Part shown: one piece after another, positions 49,076-58,930 of the stretch
How positions within the stretch are numbered: position 1 is the stretch's first letter
Layout: each line of letters begins with the position of its first letter
Origin: Pelagibacteraceae bacterium AG-337-G06
GTDB lineage: Bacteria > Pseudomonadota > Alphaproteobacteria > Pelagibacterales > AG-422-B15
Direction: 5' to 3'
Length of the DNA: 64,000 nt
Assembly: GCA_003282175.1 (NCBI GenBank)
Contig: QBZX01000002.1
Coordinates: forward strand, 1 to 64,000
Notes under the pieces: generated by a model
The model's database searches: none
Told to the model about the DNA's origin: nothing
Seen by the model: the letters and a program-made list of their open reading frames with translations, nothing else
Program-made: the position numbers and the translations under genes

Positions 49076-51511
49076 ATGAAGAATAAAGCTAAAGTTGTCG
49101 TCATAGGTGGCGGTGTAGTTGGAGTAAGTACATTATACCATCTTGCAAAAAAAGGATGGTCAGATGTCGTATTATGTGAACGTAAAGAGTTAACTTCAGG
49201 TTCAACCTGGCATGCGGCTGGTCTCATGCCTTTATTTAATATGAGTTATTCGGTTGGACAAATTCATAAATACTCTGTCAAATTTTATCAGGAGCTTGAA
49301 AAAGAAACAGGACAAGATGTTGGCTTTAGAGAGGTTAGTAATATACGACTGGCTGAGAACCAAGATCGGATGGATGAATACAGGCAATATGCTGGTGTTG
49401 CTGAAACTATTGGAGTTAAAGTAAATTTTCTCACACCTGAAGAAATTCAAAAGGCTTGGCCATTGTGTTCTATTGATGGACTTGTTGGTGCAATACAACA
49501 TCCTGAAGATGGTTATATTCAACCAAATGATTTAACACAAGCCCTTGCAAAAGGAGCGAGAGCACTTGGAGCAGAAATTTATAGGCAAACTGCAGTAACG
49601 GACCTCGAGCAATTGCCAGATGATAGTTGGATCGTAACAACTGACAAGGGAGAAATTAAGTGTGATGTTGTAGTTTCATGTTCAGGCAATTTTGTAAGAC
49701 AAACAGGCGAGATGGTTGGTTTAGATATACCTGTAATCCCTGTAGAGCATCAGTACATTGTAACAGAAGCGCACCCAAAAATTTTAGAGAGACAAAAAGA
49801 AGGCCTTCCTGAAATGGGGGTCTTAAGAGGTTCAGATGGTGCATGGTATATGCGAGAAGAAGCAGGAGGTCTTATCTTGGGTCCATATGAAAAAGGAGCT
49901 CCAGCTTGTTATATAGATGGCCCCAGCAAAGATTGTGAATATGAATTATTTCAAGAGGATCTTGATCGACTAGGTCCACATATTGAACATGCAATAAATC
50001 GAGTTCCAATTTTTGGTGAGGCTGGAATTAAAAAAGTTTACAATGGAGCAATTTGTTATACGCCAGATGGAAGCCCTATTATAGGCCCGGCATGGGATAG
50101 AAAAAATCTTTATCTCAATGATGGCCATTCATTCGGTGTTACGGCAGCAGGGGGTGCCGGATGGCAAATAGCAGAATGGATCGTAGACGGTGAACCTACA
50201 ATTGACATGCTTGGTGTTGAGCCAAGAAGGTTTGGTGACTATGCCTCAAAAGCTTATTTAATTAAAAAAAATGAAGAGGCTTACGCTAATGTATTTACAA
50301 TTCATTACCCTGATGAAGAGAGACCTGCCGGTAGACCTCTAAGACAAGCGCCATGTTATGATCGGTTAAAAAATCTTGGGGCTGTATTTGGACAGAAATT
50401 CGGCTGGGAAAGAGCCAATTGGTTTGCACCAGAGGGAGTACCTCAAGAGGATGATTGGTCATTTAGACGCTCTGCGTGGTTTGAACACATTGGCAATGAA
50501 TGCAAGAATGTTTCGGAAAACGTAGGATTACTTGATATGAGTGCCTTTGCAAAATGTAGAATTAGTGGACCAGGCGCTGAAGAGTTTCTTGATAATCTTG
50601 TCGCTAATAAGCTCCCTAAAAAAATTGGCCGAACAAATTTATGTCATGCCCTAAATACAAAAGGTGGAGTACATTCAGAATATACAATAATGAGAGAGTC
50701 TGCAGATAGTTTTTACTGTGTTTCAGCAGGCGCATGGCAAAGATTAGATCATGATTGGATCAAAAAGCACTTGCCAGAAGATAGAAGTGTTAAATTTGAA
50801 AATATCACTAATCAAATGGGGGTATTGGTTGTTGCAGGACCTAAGTCTAGGGAGTTACTAGAACGTGTTTCCTCTGATGATTTCAGCAATGAAGCTTTCC
50901 CATGGTTATCAGGCAAGAATATTAAAATTGGCAGCGCTGAAACATTGGCAATAAGAGTTAACTTTGTTGGTGAACTTGGATGGGAAATACATTCGCCGAT
51001 TGAGGTTCAAAATCATATTTTTGATGCATTAATGGATGCAGGTCAAGATCTGGGTTTGAAACCTTTTGGAATCAGAGCCATGGACTCATTAAGATTAGAA
51101 AAATCTTATAAGCTAATCGGTACAGAGTTATCAATTGAGTATGCTGGATATGAGTCGGGCATTGATAGATTCATTCATCCAAATAAAGGTCAATTTATTG
51201 GAAGAGATGCACTAGTACAATGGAGGGAAAAAGGCTTTGAAAATCATTTTGTCACGTTAGAAGTACACGGGGTCACGGATGCTGATGTTTTAGGCAACAA
51301 TCCTATCTACTGTAATGGAAAGGTAGTAGGCAGAGCAACAGGTGGTAATTATGGATTTAGAGTAAATAAATCACTTGCTCTTGCAATGGTGAATCCTGCT
51401 CAGTCAGAAGTTGGTACAAAATTACAAATTGATATATTAGGCAATATGCACGATGTGACAGTTATACCAGAGAGCCCGTATGATCCTAAAAATGACAAAA
51501 TAAGAGCTTAA
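49076..51511 (+). CDS. Dimethylglycine/sarcosine dehydrogenase-like flavoprotein
   Basis: 811-residue enzyme with an N-terminal DAO-type FAD domain (about 1-390) and a C-terminal GcvT-type THF domain (about 440-811). It removes N-methyl groups from dimethylglycine or sarcosine as methylene-THF. Seen: VVVIGGGVVGVSTLYHLAKKG (FAD), SGSTWHAAGL with His46 at the position of the covalent FAD linkage in DMGDH/SarDH, EHQYIVTEA, and GELGWEIHSPIEV with EPFGIRAMDSLRLEKSYK-like ending (LKPFGIRAMDSLRLEK) typical of the T domain. Directly downstream of DUF1326; upstream of the soxBDAG locus. DMG versus sarcosine cannot be separated here. Confidence 0.85.
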   Translation: MKNKAKVVVIGGGVVGVSTLYHLAKKGWSDVVLCERKELTSGSTWHAAGLMPLFNMSYSVGQIHKYSVKFYQELEKETGQDVGFREVSNIRLAENQDRMDEYRQYAGVAETIGVKVNFLTPEEIQKAWPLCSIDGLVGAIQHPEDGYIQPNDLTQALAKGARALGAEIYRQTAVTDLEQLPDDSWIVTTDKGEIKCDVVVSCSGNFVRQTGEMVGLDIPVIPVEHQYIVTEAHPKILERQKEGLPEMGVLRGSDGAWYMREEAGGLILGPYEKGAPACYIDGPSKDCEYELFQEDLDRLGPHIEHAINRVPIFGEAGIKKVYNGAICYTPDGSPIIGPAWDRKNLYLNDGHSFGVTAAGGAGWQIAEWIVDGEPTIDMLGVEPRRFGDYASKAYLIKKNEEAYANVFTIHYPDEERPAGRPLRQAPCYDRLKNLGAVFGQKFGWERANWFAPEGVPQEDDWSFRRSAWFEHIGNECKNVSENVGLLDMSAFAKCRISGPGAEEFLDNLVANKLPKKIGRTNLCHALNTKGGVHSEYTIMRESADSFYCVSAGAWQRLDHDWIKKHLPEDRSVKFENITNQMGVLVVAGPKSRELLERVSSDDFSNEAFPWLSGKNIKIGSAETLAIRVNFVGELGWEIHSPIEVQNHIFDALMDAGQDLGLKPFGIRAMDSLRLEKSYKLIGTELSIEYAGYESGIDRFIHPNKGQFIGRDALVQWREKGFENHFVTLEVHGVTDADVLGNNPIYCNGKVVGRATGGNYGFRVNKSLALAMVNPAQSEVGTKLQIDILGNMHDVTVIPESPYDPKNDKIRA

Positions 51512-51522
51512 ATAAATATTTT

Positions 51523-52575
51523 GTGTCTAGTGCAATCACCCTCTACAAGAAAATCCTTTCAGAAGAGCAAGTAGAATATAATCATAAACAAGAACTATTA
51601 ATTTACGAACTTGATAAGTTCTTAAATTATAAAAAAAAGAGTTTTATTCTTAAAATATTTGATATACCGAACAATAGAAATAAGAAATGTTTCTATATTC
51701 ATGGAGGTGTTGGCATTGGCAAGACTCTCATTATGGATCTTTTTAAGGACTCAGTAAAAAATAAACAAAGAATTCATTTTCATAAATTCATGATCGAAGT
51801 TCACGACGAATTGCATTCTTTAAGAAGTCAAAATAAAGCTAAAGAATTTTTAATTGCCCAGCTAGCAAAAAAAATTAAAGATAGATACGAATTTATTTTT
51901 TTTGATGAATTCCAAGTAACCAATATTGCTGATGCTATGATACTTGGCCATCTATTTAATGAGTTATTTAAAAATAATGTATATGTAATACTAACATCAA
52001 ATAGTAAGCCAGAAGATTTGTATAAAGACGGTTTGCAAAGAGAGTTGTTTCTTCCGTTCATAAAAATAGTAAAAGATAATTCAATTATTTATCACTTAGA
52101 CATAGATACAGATTACAGAACGAAAAATCTAAATAATCGAGAGACCTTTTTTATTGCGAACTCTTCAGTGAGTAGTCTTAGAATATCGGATATATATGAA
52201 AAAATGATAGAAGGGTATAAACCTAAGGATGAAATTATATCAATAAAAAAGAGAGACTTTGTCATAAGAAGACTAGCAAATCGCATTGCTTGGTTTCAGT
52301 TTGAGCAAATTTGCGGAGGACATATTGGTGCCGAGGACTATCTTGAGATGATTAAGCATATAGATAAAATTATAGTTGAGAATGTACCAATTTTTAGCAA
52401 TGCCAACGCGAATATGCAGGAGAGGTTTATCAACCTGATTGATGTACTTTATGATAATCAAATTCAAATTATTATTAGTTCTGATAAAGAAATTGAAAAG
52501 TTAGGAAGTGCGTTTTACCTTAAAGATAAATTTCAAAGGACTTTAAGTAGATTAATTGAAATGAGATCTAACTAG
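51523..52575 (+). CDS. zapE: AFG1/ZapE-family ATPase
   Basis: 350-residue AAA+-type ATPase related to ZapE, which associates with the division ring, and to mitochondrial AFG1. Seen: CFYIHGGVGIGKTLIMDLF (Walker A), HFHKFMIEVHDELHSL (conserved after the P-loop), FIFFDEFQVTNIADAMIL (Walker B, the ZapE-specific DEFQVTDIADA) and LTSNSKPEDLYKDGLQRELFLPFI. GTG start as the frame opens 12 bases after the dehydrogenase stop. It is embedded among amine-oxidation genes, probably riding in the operon without a metabolic link. Typical ZapE is 370-400 residues, so it is slightly compact. Confidence 0.88.
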   Translation: MSSAITLYKKILSEEQVEYNHKQELLIYELDKFLNYKKKSFILKIFDIPNNRNKKCFYIHGGVGIGKTLIMDLFKDSVKNKQRIHFHKFMIEVHDELHSLRSQNKAKEFLIAQLAKKIKDRYEFIFFDEFQVTNIADAMILGHLFNELFKNNVYVILTSNSKPEDLYKDGLQRELFLPFIKIVKDNSIIYHLDIDTDYRTKNLNNRETFFIANSSVSSLRISDIYEKMIEGYKPKDEIISIKKRDFVIRRLANRIAWFQFEQICGGHIGAEDYLEMIKHIDKIIVENVPIFSNANANMQERFINLIDVLYDNQIQIIISSDKEIEKLGSAFYLKDKFQRTLSRLIEMRSN

Positions 52576-52587
52576 AAATAAATTTAT

Positions 52588-53817
52588 ATGAAGATAGCAG
52601 TTATAGGCGCAGGAATTGTTGGCATCTCTTCTGCTAATTGGCTACAGAAATACGGACAAGATGTAACGTTATTCGACATGAATGATCCTGGCAGTCAAGC
52701 AAGCTTTGGGAATGCAGGAACCTATGCAAGGTATGCTAATATTCCTACTAACTCTTCATCATTTTTTTATCTTTTCCCATATCTTCTTTTAAACAAAAAC
52801 AGTCCTCTTTTTATAAGATTTAAAAGACTCAATAGGACTTTGCCTTGGATTCTTAATTATTTATACAACTGCAGAAATAGCAATGTAAACGTAACAGTAA
52901 AGAATTTAACCAAGCTTCTTTCTAAAATGGATGACGGATATGAAGAATTGTTTAAAGAGGCTGGTGTAGAACCTTATTTATCTAGAAATTCTATTATGTA
53001 CGGATGGTCAACAAGATTATTTTTTAATTCAGCAAAAAAAGATTTTAGTAAACGTGAACAAACAGGAATAAAGATCCAAATCCTTAATCATGATGACATC
53101 TCAGATTTAGAGCCAAATATAAATAATATTTTCTATAAAGGTGCATTGTTTGAGGGTAGTTATTTTGCAAAGAACCCAAAAAAAGTAAGTGAGCTATTAA
53201 CCGAGTTATTTGTGAGTAAGGGGGGCATTTTCAAAAAAGAAAAAGTAACAAATATTGAAAAGTTAGAAAAAAGTAAATTGCAAATAAGTACAGGCATTAC
53301 AAGTGAAGTATTTGACAGAGTTATTATTGCTTCTGGAGTCTGGTCAAAAAGTTTGGTAGAAGCAACAGGCGACAAAGTGCCACTGGAAGCAGAGCGCGGC
53401 TATCACATTGTGAATCCCGAGCTAAAGGATATTATTTCACGTCCTATTTCTTGGCAAGAAAGAGGAACGTATTTTACTCCTATGGAAGATGGACTCAGAA
53501 CTGGAGGAATAGTCGAATTTGGTGATACAAATTATGAAGAAAACCCTAGGGTTATTAATTTTTTAGAAAGAGCCCTTAAATCAATATTCCCACAGTCTAA
53601 TCGTCCTAAACAATCTTGGGTTGGTTTTAGACCTTCCGTTCCAGATTCACTCCCAGTTATTGGACAATCTTCAAAAAACCCTTATATTTATTATTGTTTT
53701 GGTCATCAGCACATTGGATGGTCATTAGGAGGCATATCAGGAAAACTGATAGCCCAAAAAATTTGTGCAAATAAAACTGATATTGATTTAGCGCCCTACT
53801 CGTTGGAGAGACTTTAA
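52588..53817 (+). CDS. DadA-like D-amino-acid dehydrogenase/amine oxidoreductase
   Basis: 409-residue DAO-family flavoprotein. Seen: KIAVIGAGIVGISSANWLQKYGQDVTLFD (FAD), PGSQASFGNAGTYA (typical DadA: SFGNAG), VPLEAERGYHI, and the C-terminal GFRPSVPDSLPVIGQSS with FGHQHIGWSLGGISGKLIA, matching DadA/D-hydroxyproline-type dehydrogenases that feed electrons to the quinone pool. Located 3 bases before soxB, so it is co-transcribed with sarcosine oxidase; the substrate may be a D-amino acid or an N-methylated amino acid. Confidence 0.8.
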   Translation: MKIAVIGAGIVGISSANWLQKYGQDVTLFDMNDPGSQASFGNAGTYARYANIPTNSSSFFYLFPYLLLNKNSPLFIRFKRLNRTLPWILNYLYNCRNSNVNVTVKNLTKLLSKMDDGYEELFKEAGVEPYLSRNSIMYGWSTRLFFNSAKKDFSKREQTGIKIQILNHDDISDLEPNINNIFYKGALFEGSYFAKNPKKVSELLTELFVSKGGIFKKEKVTNIEKLEKSKLQISTGITSEVFDRVIIASGVWSKSLVEATGDKVPLEAERGYHIVNPELKDIISRPISWQERGTYFTPMEDGLRTGGIVEFGDTNYEENPRVINFLERALKSIFPQSNRPKQSWVGFRPSVPDSLPVIGQSSKNPYIYYCFGHQHIGWSLGGISGKLIAQKICANKTDIDLAPYSLERL

Positions 53818-53819
53818 AT

Positions 53820-55061
53820 ATGAAATATTCTTTTTACAATTTAGTTCGTAACTCATTTTCATACCATGAGAATTGGGAAAAGGCATGGAGCAGTCCTGAG
53901 CTTAAACCCGAATATGATGTTATTATTGTAGGTGGAGGTGGTCATGGACTTGGTACAGCTTATTATCTAGCTAAAGAATTTGGTGTAAAAAATATTGCTG
54001 TTCTTGAAAAAGGCTGGATAGGTGGTGGCAATACTGGTCGAAATACAACAATTATACGCTCTAACTATTTATGGGATGAAAGTGCAGCACTTTATAATCA
54101 TGCAGTTAATTTGTGGGAAGGTCTTTCAAGTGAACTAAATTTTAATGTAATGTTTTCTCAGCGTGGACTATTTCATCTAGCCCATTCAGTTCATGACATG
54201 CAAGAAATCACTAGAAGAGGATATTCAAATTACTTGAATGGAATAGACGCTGAGATTTTAAACCAGGATCAAGTTGCAAAAAAAATTCCTCACATGAATA
54301 TACACGGCAGATATCCCGTGTTAGGCGCATTGCTTCAAAGGCGAGCAGGTACCGCAAGACACGATGCTGTTGCCTGGGGATATGCAAGGGCTGCTGAAAA
54401 TCTTGGTGTTGATATAATTCAAAATTGTGAGGTAAAAGGAATAGATATTTCAAATGGAAAAGTTGTGGGCCTTCAAACAACAAAAGGCTCTGTTAAGGTC
54501 GATAAGGTAGGATTAGTGCCCGCAGGACATTCATCTGTATTAGCTGACATGGCAGGCTTTACTTTACCTATTAATTCTGTTCCTCTTCAAGCCCTTGTAA
54601 GTGAGCCGATTAAGCCAATTTTAGATTGTGTCATTATGTCTAATTCTGTACATGTTTATGTAAGTCAGTCTGATAAAGGTGAATTAGTTGTCGGTGCAGG
54701 TTCTGATGCATATAACTCATACTCTCAAAGAGGTTCATTTGATATGATTGAACACATGATGGCTCCATTAGTTGAACTATTTCCAATATTTTCAAGGTTA
54801 AAAATGCTGAGAAGTTGGGGAGGTATTGTGGATGTAACACCTGATCGAAGCCCTATAATTGGAAAAACTCCAGTGAAAGATTTATTTATTAACTGCGGGT
54901 GGGGTACAGGAGGATTTAAAGCTACTCCAGGATCAGCCCATGTATTTGCTGAAACTGTTTCAAAAGGTGAGCCGAATGATATTGCAGCTCCATTTTCACT
55001 AGACAGACATTATTCTGGCGCTTTAGTAGATGAAGCCGCAGCAGCAGCTGTAGCTCACTAA
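53820..55061 (+). CDS. soxB: Sarcosine oxidase subunit beta
   Basis: Catalytic subunit of heterotetrameric sarcosine oxidase, carrying non-covalent FAD and the covalent FMN shared with the alpha subunit; it oxidises sarcosine to glycine. 413 residues. Seen: YDVIIVGGGGHGLGTAYYLAKEF, GWIGGGNTGRNTTIIRSNYL (conserved in SoxB), LQRRAGTARHDAVAWGYARAA, and GWGTGGFKATPGSAHVFAE at the C-terminus. Gene order B-D-A-G follows directly, as in other proteobacteria. The reaction yields methylene-THF when THF is present, plus hydrogen peroxide. Confidence 0.95.
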   Translation: MKYSFYNLVRNSFSYHENWEKAWSSPELKPEYDVIIVGGGGHGLGTAYYLAKEFGVKNIAVLEKGWIGGGNTGRNTTIIRSNYLWDESAALYNHAVNLWEGLSSELNFNVMFSQRGLFHLAHSVHDMQEITRRGYSNYLNGIDAEILNQDQVAKKIPHMNIHGRYPVLGALLQRRAGTARHDAVAWGYARAAENLGVDIIQNCEVKGIDISNGKVVGLQTTKGSVKVDKVGLVPAGHSSVLADMAGFTLPINSVPLQALVSEPIKPILDCVIMSNSVHVYVSQSDKGELVVGAGSDAYNSYSQRGSFDMIEHMMAPLVELFPIFSRLKMLRSWGGIVDVTPDRSPIIGKTPVKDLFINCGWGTGGFKATPGSAHVFAETVSKGEPNDIAAPFSLDRHYSGALVDEAAAAAVAH

Positions 55062-55065
55062 TTTT

Positions 55066-55350
55066 ATGTTTGTTATTAACTGTCCATACTGTGGTGAAAG
55101 AGATCAAACTGAATTTTCGTGTCACGGGGAAGCTCATATAGCAAGACCCGATAATCCAGCAGAAGTTAGTGATGAAGAGTGGGGAGAGTACCTCTTCTTT
55201 AGAAATAATCCCAAAGGAATACATTTTGAAAGATGGACTCATGACCATGGCTGTAGGCGATGGTTCAATGTGATGAGAGATACTGTCAGCGATAAAATTA
55301 TCAAGACTTACAAGATGGGCGATCAAAAACCAGGAGTCACAGATGTCTAA
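55066..55350 (+). CDS. soxD: Sarcosine oxidase subunit delta
   Basis: 94-residue small zinc-binding subunit of the tetramer. Seen: CPYCGERDQTEFSCHGEAHIARP, whose CxxC, Cys and His residues give the zinc site, and HDHGCRRWFNVMRDT with the fourth ligand region. The end overlaps the soxA start by 8 bases. The size and position between soxB and soxA are the family norm. Confidence 0.95.
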   Translation: MFVINCPYCGERDQTEFSCHGEAHIARPDNPAEVSDEEWGEYLFFRNNPKGIHFERWTHDHGCRRWFNVMRDTVSDKIIKTYKMGDQKPGVTDV

Positions 55351-58348
55351 TCAAAATAGAACAATGTACGGTGGTCGAATTGATCGTGGCAAAGTTATAA
55401 ATTTTGTTTTTAATGGAAAAAAATATAAAGGCTTTCACGGCGATACTTTAGCATCAGCATTGCTTGCCAATGATGTTCATTTGGTTGGGAGAAGTTTTAA
55501 ATATCACCGCGCTAGAGGAATTTTAACTGCAGGTTCTGAGGAGCCCAATGCGATAGTTCAGTTAGGTTTAGGCGCAAGAACAGAACCAAATATGAGAGCG
55601 ACAGAAATAGAGCTGTACGAAGGTCTTGAAGCAGCGAGTCAAAATTGTTGGCCTTCTGTAAATTACGATATTGGTTCATTAAATAATGTTTTATCAAGTA
55701 TATTTCCTGCAGGCTTCTACTACAAAACTTTTAAATGGCCACCAAGTTTATGGTTGTTTTATGAACACTTTATTAGAAAAGCAGCTGGACTGGGGCATTC
55801 ACCAACTGCAAAGAATCCTGACCGCTATGAACAAAAGTTTTACTATTGTGATTTGACAATCGTAGGTGGAGGAATATCGGGTTTACTATCTGCACTTGCC
55901 GCAGGTCGCTCAGGATGCAGCGTATTATTAATTGATGAAAACCCTGAACTTGGAGGCTACTTATTAGATTATAATTTTTCAATTAATGAAAAAGATGGCA
56001 TTAAATGGATAAAGAACATAGTCGATGAATTGTACTCAATGGATAATGTTCGTATTCTAAAACGAACTACTGCGATGGGATATTATGACTATAATTATCT
56101 TACAGCTCTAGAAAAAGTGACTAATCACTGTGATCAACTATCAAAAACTCTACCACGAGAAAGATATTGGAGAGTAAGATCAAAAAAAATTGTATTAGCA
56201 CAAGGGGCTTTTGAAAGACCACTTGTATTTGCCGATAATGATAGGCCAGGAATAATGATGGCATCTGCGGGAAAGAAGTACTTATCAAGATATGGTGTTC
56301 TACCAGGTAAGTCTGTAGTCTTATTCACAAACAATGATCATGCTTATCAAACGGCATTCGAGTTTAATGATAAAGGTGCAAAGTTATCAGTTGTTGATAC
56401 GAGAGAGAATATTGATTCAAGAATTCAAAAAAAATGTGAAGACCTTGGAATAAAACTATATTCGTCATCTTCAATAATCTCTACAAGTGGAAATAAAAAG
56501 GTTAATCAAATAGAAGTTCAAAAAGTCGATAGAAAACAAAATGAACTGTCTGGTGAATGTATAACTCTGGACACTGATTGTATTTTAATGTCAGGTGGAT
56601 GGAATCCAGCTGTTCAATTATTCAGTCAATCAAGAGGAAAATTAAGATACGATAACTTATTAAATACCTTCGTTCCTGATAAATTAATTCAAGATCAAAT
56701 TATTATTGGATGTAACAACGGATGTTTTGATCTATCAAAAAACTTAAATCACTCTTATCAGGAGGGTCTTAATGTTGCCAAAGATCTAAACTATGAAATT
56801 GCAGATAGTATCAATTGGTCAGGTGAGGAAGAAATCTCCTTCACAGAGTCTTCAGTCGAACCTTATATGCTTGGCAAGAAAAAGGTTACAAAGGGGTCAA
56901 AGCATTTCATTGATTTTCAAAATGATGTCACGGCTTCCGATATTTTCTTAGCACAAAGAGAAGGGTATATCAGTGTCGAGCATACCAAAAGATATACAAC
57001 AACTGGAATGGGAACGGATCAAGGGAAAACTTCAAATGTAAACGCGCTCGCATTGATGTCACATATTCATGATAAACCAGTAGATGAAATAGGGCATACA
57101 ACATTTAGACCTCCTTTTTCGCCTCAAACTTTTGGCGCAATAGCAGGAAGAAGTGTTGACCATTTATTTGATCCCGAAAGAAGAACTTCAATTCACAAAT
57201 GGCATGAAGAGAACAACGCTGTTTTTGAAGACGTAGGTCAGTGGAAAAGACCATATTATTTCCCAAAAAAGAAGGAAAATATCCATGATGCAGTAAAGAG
57301 AGAATGTTTAGCAGTACGGAATAGTCTTGGGATGCTTGACGCATCCACACTTGGTAAAATCGATTTAAGAGGGCCGGATACAACGAAATTTTTAAACATG
57401 ATTTACACGAATGCCTGGTCAAAATTAGAAATTGGTTCTTGCAGGTATGGACTAATGTGCAATGAACATGGAATGATTTTTGATGACGGGGTAACTACCA
57501 GATTAGGTGAAGATCACTATCATATGACGACTACGACTGGTGGGGCAGCAAGAGTGATATCATGGCTAGAGGAATTTCTTCAAACAGAATGGTTAGACAT
57601 GGAGGTATTTTGTACCTCAGTTACCGAGCAATGGACTGTTCTCTCAATTTCTGGTCCTAACTCAAGAAAATTTCTTCAGGAATTAACAGATATTGATTTA
57701 TCAAAAGAAAATTTTCCTTTTATGAAATTTAGAGAGGGAAAAGTGTGTGGTATAGACTCAAGGGTTTTTAGAATAAGTTTTACTGGAGAATTGAGTTTTG
57801 AGGTCAATGTACCATCCCGATACGGTAGATTTGTTTGGGAGCAGTTTATGCAGCATGGTAAAAAATACAACATAACTCCATATGGCACTGAAACAATGCA
57901 TGTTCTCAGAGCTGAAAAAGGATTTATTATCGTAGGACAAGATACTGATGGAAGTGTTACTCCTATGGATATGAATATGGACTGGATAGTATCTAAAAAG
58001 AAACAAGATTTTTTAGGAAAACGATCATTTACAAGACCAGATACTTTGCGTTCTGATAGAAAAAAATTTGTTGGGCTTCTTGTGAATGATAAAAAAACAG
58101 TTCTACCTGAAGGATCACATATTGTAGAAAAAGTACTTAAACAGCCACCAATGAAAATGCTAGGACACGTAACATCAAGTTACTATAGCCCGATCTTGGG
58201 CCACCCGATAGCGCTCGCAATGGTTAAAAATGGCACAAACCGCCTTGGCGAAAAAGTTGAAATTCCCCTTATGAACGGAAAGGTTATAGAAGCGACAATC
58301 GCTGACACAGTTTTTTATGATAAGGAGGGAAATAAAAATAATGAATAA
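55343..58348 (+). CDS. soxA: Sarcosine oxidase subunit alpha
   Basis: 1001-residue multi-domain subunit that binds NAD+ and THF. Domains in order: an N-terminal ferredoxin-like fold lacking Fe-S cysteines (about 10-100, FNGKKYKGFHGDTLASALLAN), a Rossmann NAD domain (DLTIVGGGISGLLSALAAGRSG, near 170-190), a second nucleotide-binding domain, and a C-terminal GcvT-like THF domain (about 610-990, with FTGELSFEVNVPSRYG and APYGTE-like YGTETMHVLRAEKGF). It takes the formaldehyde-equivalent from sarcosine to methylene-THF. Its last 8 bases overlap soxG. Confidence 0.95.
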   Translation: MSNQNRTMYGGRIDRGKVINFVFNGKKYKGFHGDTLASALLANDVHLVGRSFKYHRARGILTAGSEEPNAIVQLGLGARTEPNMRATEIELYEGLEAASQNCWPSVNYDIGSLNNVLSSIFPAGFYYKTFKWPPSLWLFYEHFIRKAAGLGHSPTAKNPDRYEQKFYYCDLTIVGGGISGLLSALAAGRSGCSVLLIDENPELGGYLLDYNFSINEKDGIKWIKNIVDELYSMDNVRILKRTTAMGYYDYNYLTALEKVTNHCDQLSKTLPRERYWRVRSKKIVLAQGAFERPLVFADNDRPGIMMASAGKKYLSRYGVLPGKSVVLFTNNDHAYQTAFEFNDKGAKLSVVDTRENIDSRIQKKCEDLGIKLYSSSSIISTSGNKKVNQIEVQKVDRKQNELSGECITLDTDCILMSGGWNPAVQLFSQSRGKLRYDNLLNTFVPDKLIQDQIIIGCNNGCFDLSKNLNHSYQEGLNVAKDLNYEIADSINWSGEEEISFTESSVEPYMLGKKKVTKGSKHFIDFQNDVTASDIFLAQREGYISVEHTKRYTTTGMGTDQGKTSNVNALALMSHIHDKPVDEIGHTTFRPPFSPQTFGAIAGRSVDHLFDPERRTSIHKWHEENNAVFEDVGQWKRPYYFPKKKENIHDAVKRECLAVRNSLGMLDASTLGKIDLRGPDTTKFLNMIYTNAWSKLEIGSCRYGLMCNEHGMIFDDGVTTRLGEDHYHMTTTTGGAARVISWLEEFLQTEWLDMEVFCTSVTEQWTVLSISGPNSRKFLQELTDIDLSKENFPFMKFREGKVCGIDSRVFRISFTGELSFEVNVPSRYGRFVWEQFMQHGKKYNITPYGTETMHVLRAEKGFIIVGQDTDGSVTPMDMNMDWIVSKKKQDFLGKRSFTRPDTLRSDRKKFVGLLVNDKKTVLPEGSHIVEKVLKQPPMKMLGHVTSSYYSPILGHPIALAMVKNGTNRLGEKVEIPLMNGKVIEATIADTVFYDKEGNKNNE

Positions 58349-58922
58349 TGATAAAAACCATTTATCGCCATTAGCTTATAAAATCCCAATCAACTCAGAT
58401 AATATTTCCCTGCAGCAAAATGAATTTATTGGAAAACTAAATTTAAGAGTTAAAGAAAACGATCTTAAAGCTAGAGAAGTAGTTGAAAAACATTTTAACT
58501 ATAATCTACCAAAATTGTCAGGAGAAGTTAGCGGCAACGATGAAAGTAGAGTGTTATGGCTTGGACCCAATGAGTATCTGATACTATGTGGTGATGAAAA
58601 TAAATCCAATATTATCAACATTTTAAAGGAAAAACTTAAGGAATCATTTTATTCTCTCACTGATGTTTCTGATTACTATCTTACAATGAGATTAAGCGGT
58701 CCTAAAAGTATTGAGGTGCTCAGTAAAGCATGCCCACTTAATTTTGAAAAAAACTTACTGAAAAAAGACTCATGTGCACAATCATATATCAGCAAAGCAA
58801 CAGTTTTGATTGACAGGCTATCTGATGAACCTGTTTTTGATATTTCTGTTCGATGGAGTTTTGCCGAATACTTATGGGACTGGTTAGCGGACTCAAGTAA
58901 TGAATTTGTTATTAGTGAGTAA
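58341..58922 (+). CDS. soxG: Sarcosine oxidase subunit gamma
   Basis: 193-residue subunit of the tetramer, a divergent GcvT-like domain with no known independent activity. Seen: LNLRVKENDLKAREVVEKHF, VLWLGPNEYLILCGDE, LTDVSDYYLTMRLSGPKSIEVLSKACP and FDISVRWSFAEYLWDWL. ATG at 58341 is preferred: the AAGGAGG ribosome site lies about 12 bases upstream within soxA, while an ATG at 58317 precedes that site. It ends the sox operon; a DUF983 gene follows 8 bases later. Confidence 0.88.
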   Translation: MNNDKNHLSPLAYKIPINSDNISLQQNEFIGKLNLRVKENDLKAREVVEKHFNYNLPKLSGEVSGNDESRVLWLGPNEYLILCGDENKSNIINILKEKLKESFYSLTDVSDYYLTMRLSGPKSIEVLSKACPLNFEKNLLKKDSCAQSYISKATVLIDRLSDEPVFDISVRWSFAEYLWDWLADSSNEFVISE

Positions 58923-58930
58923 TAACTATT

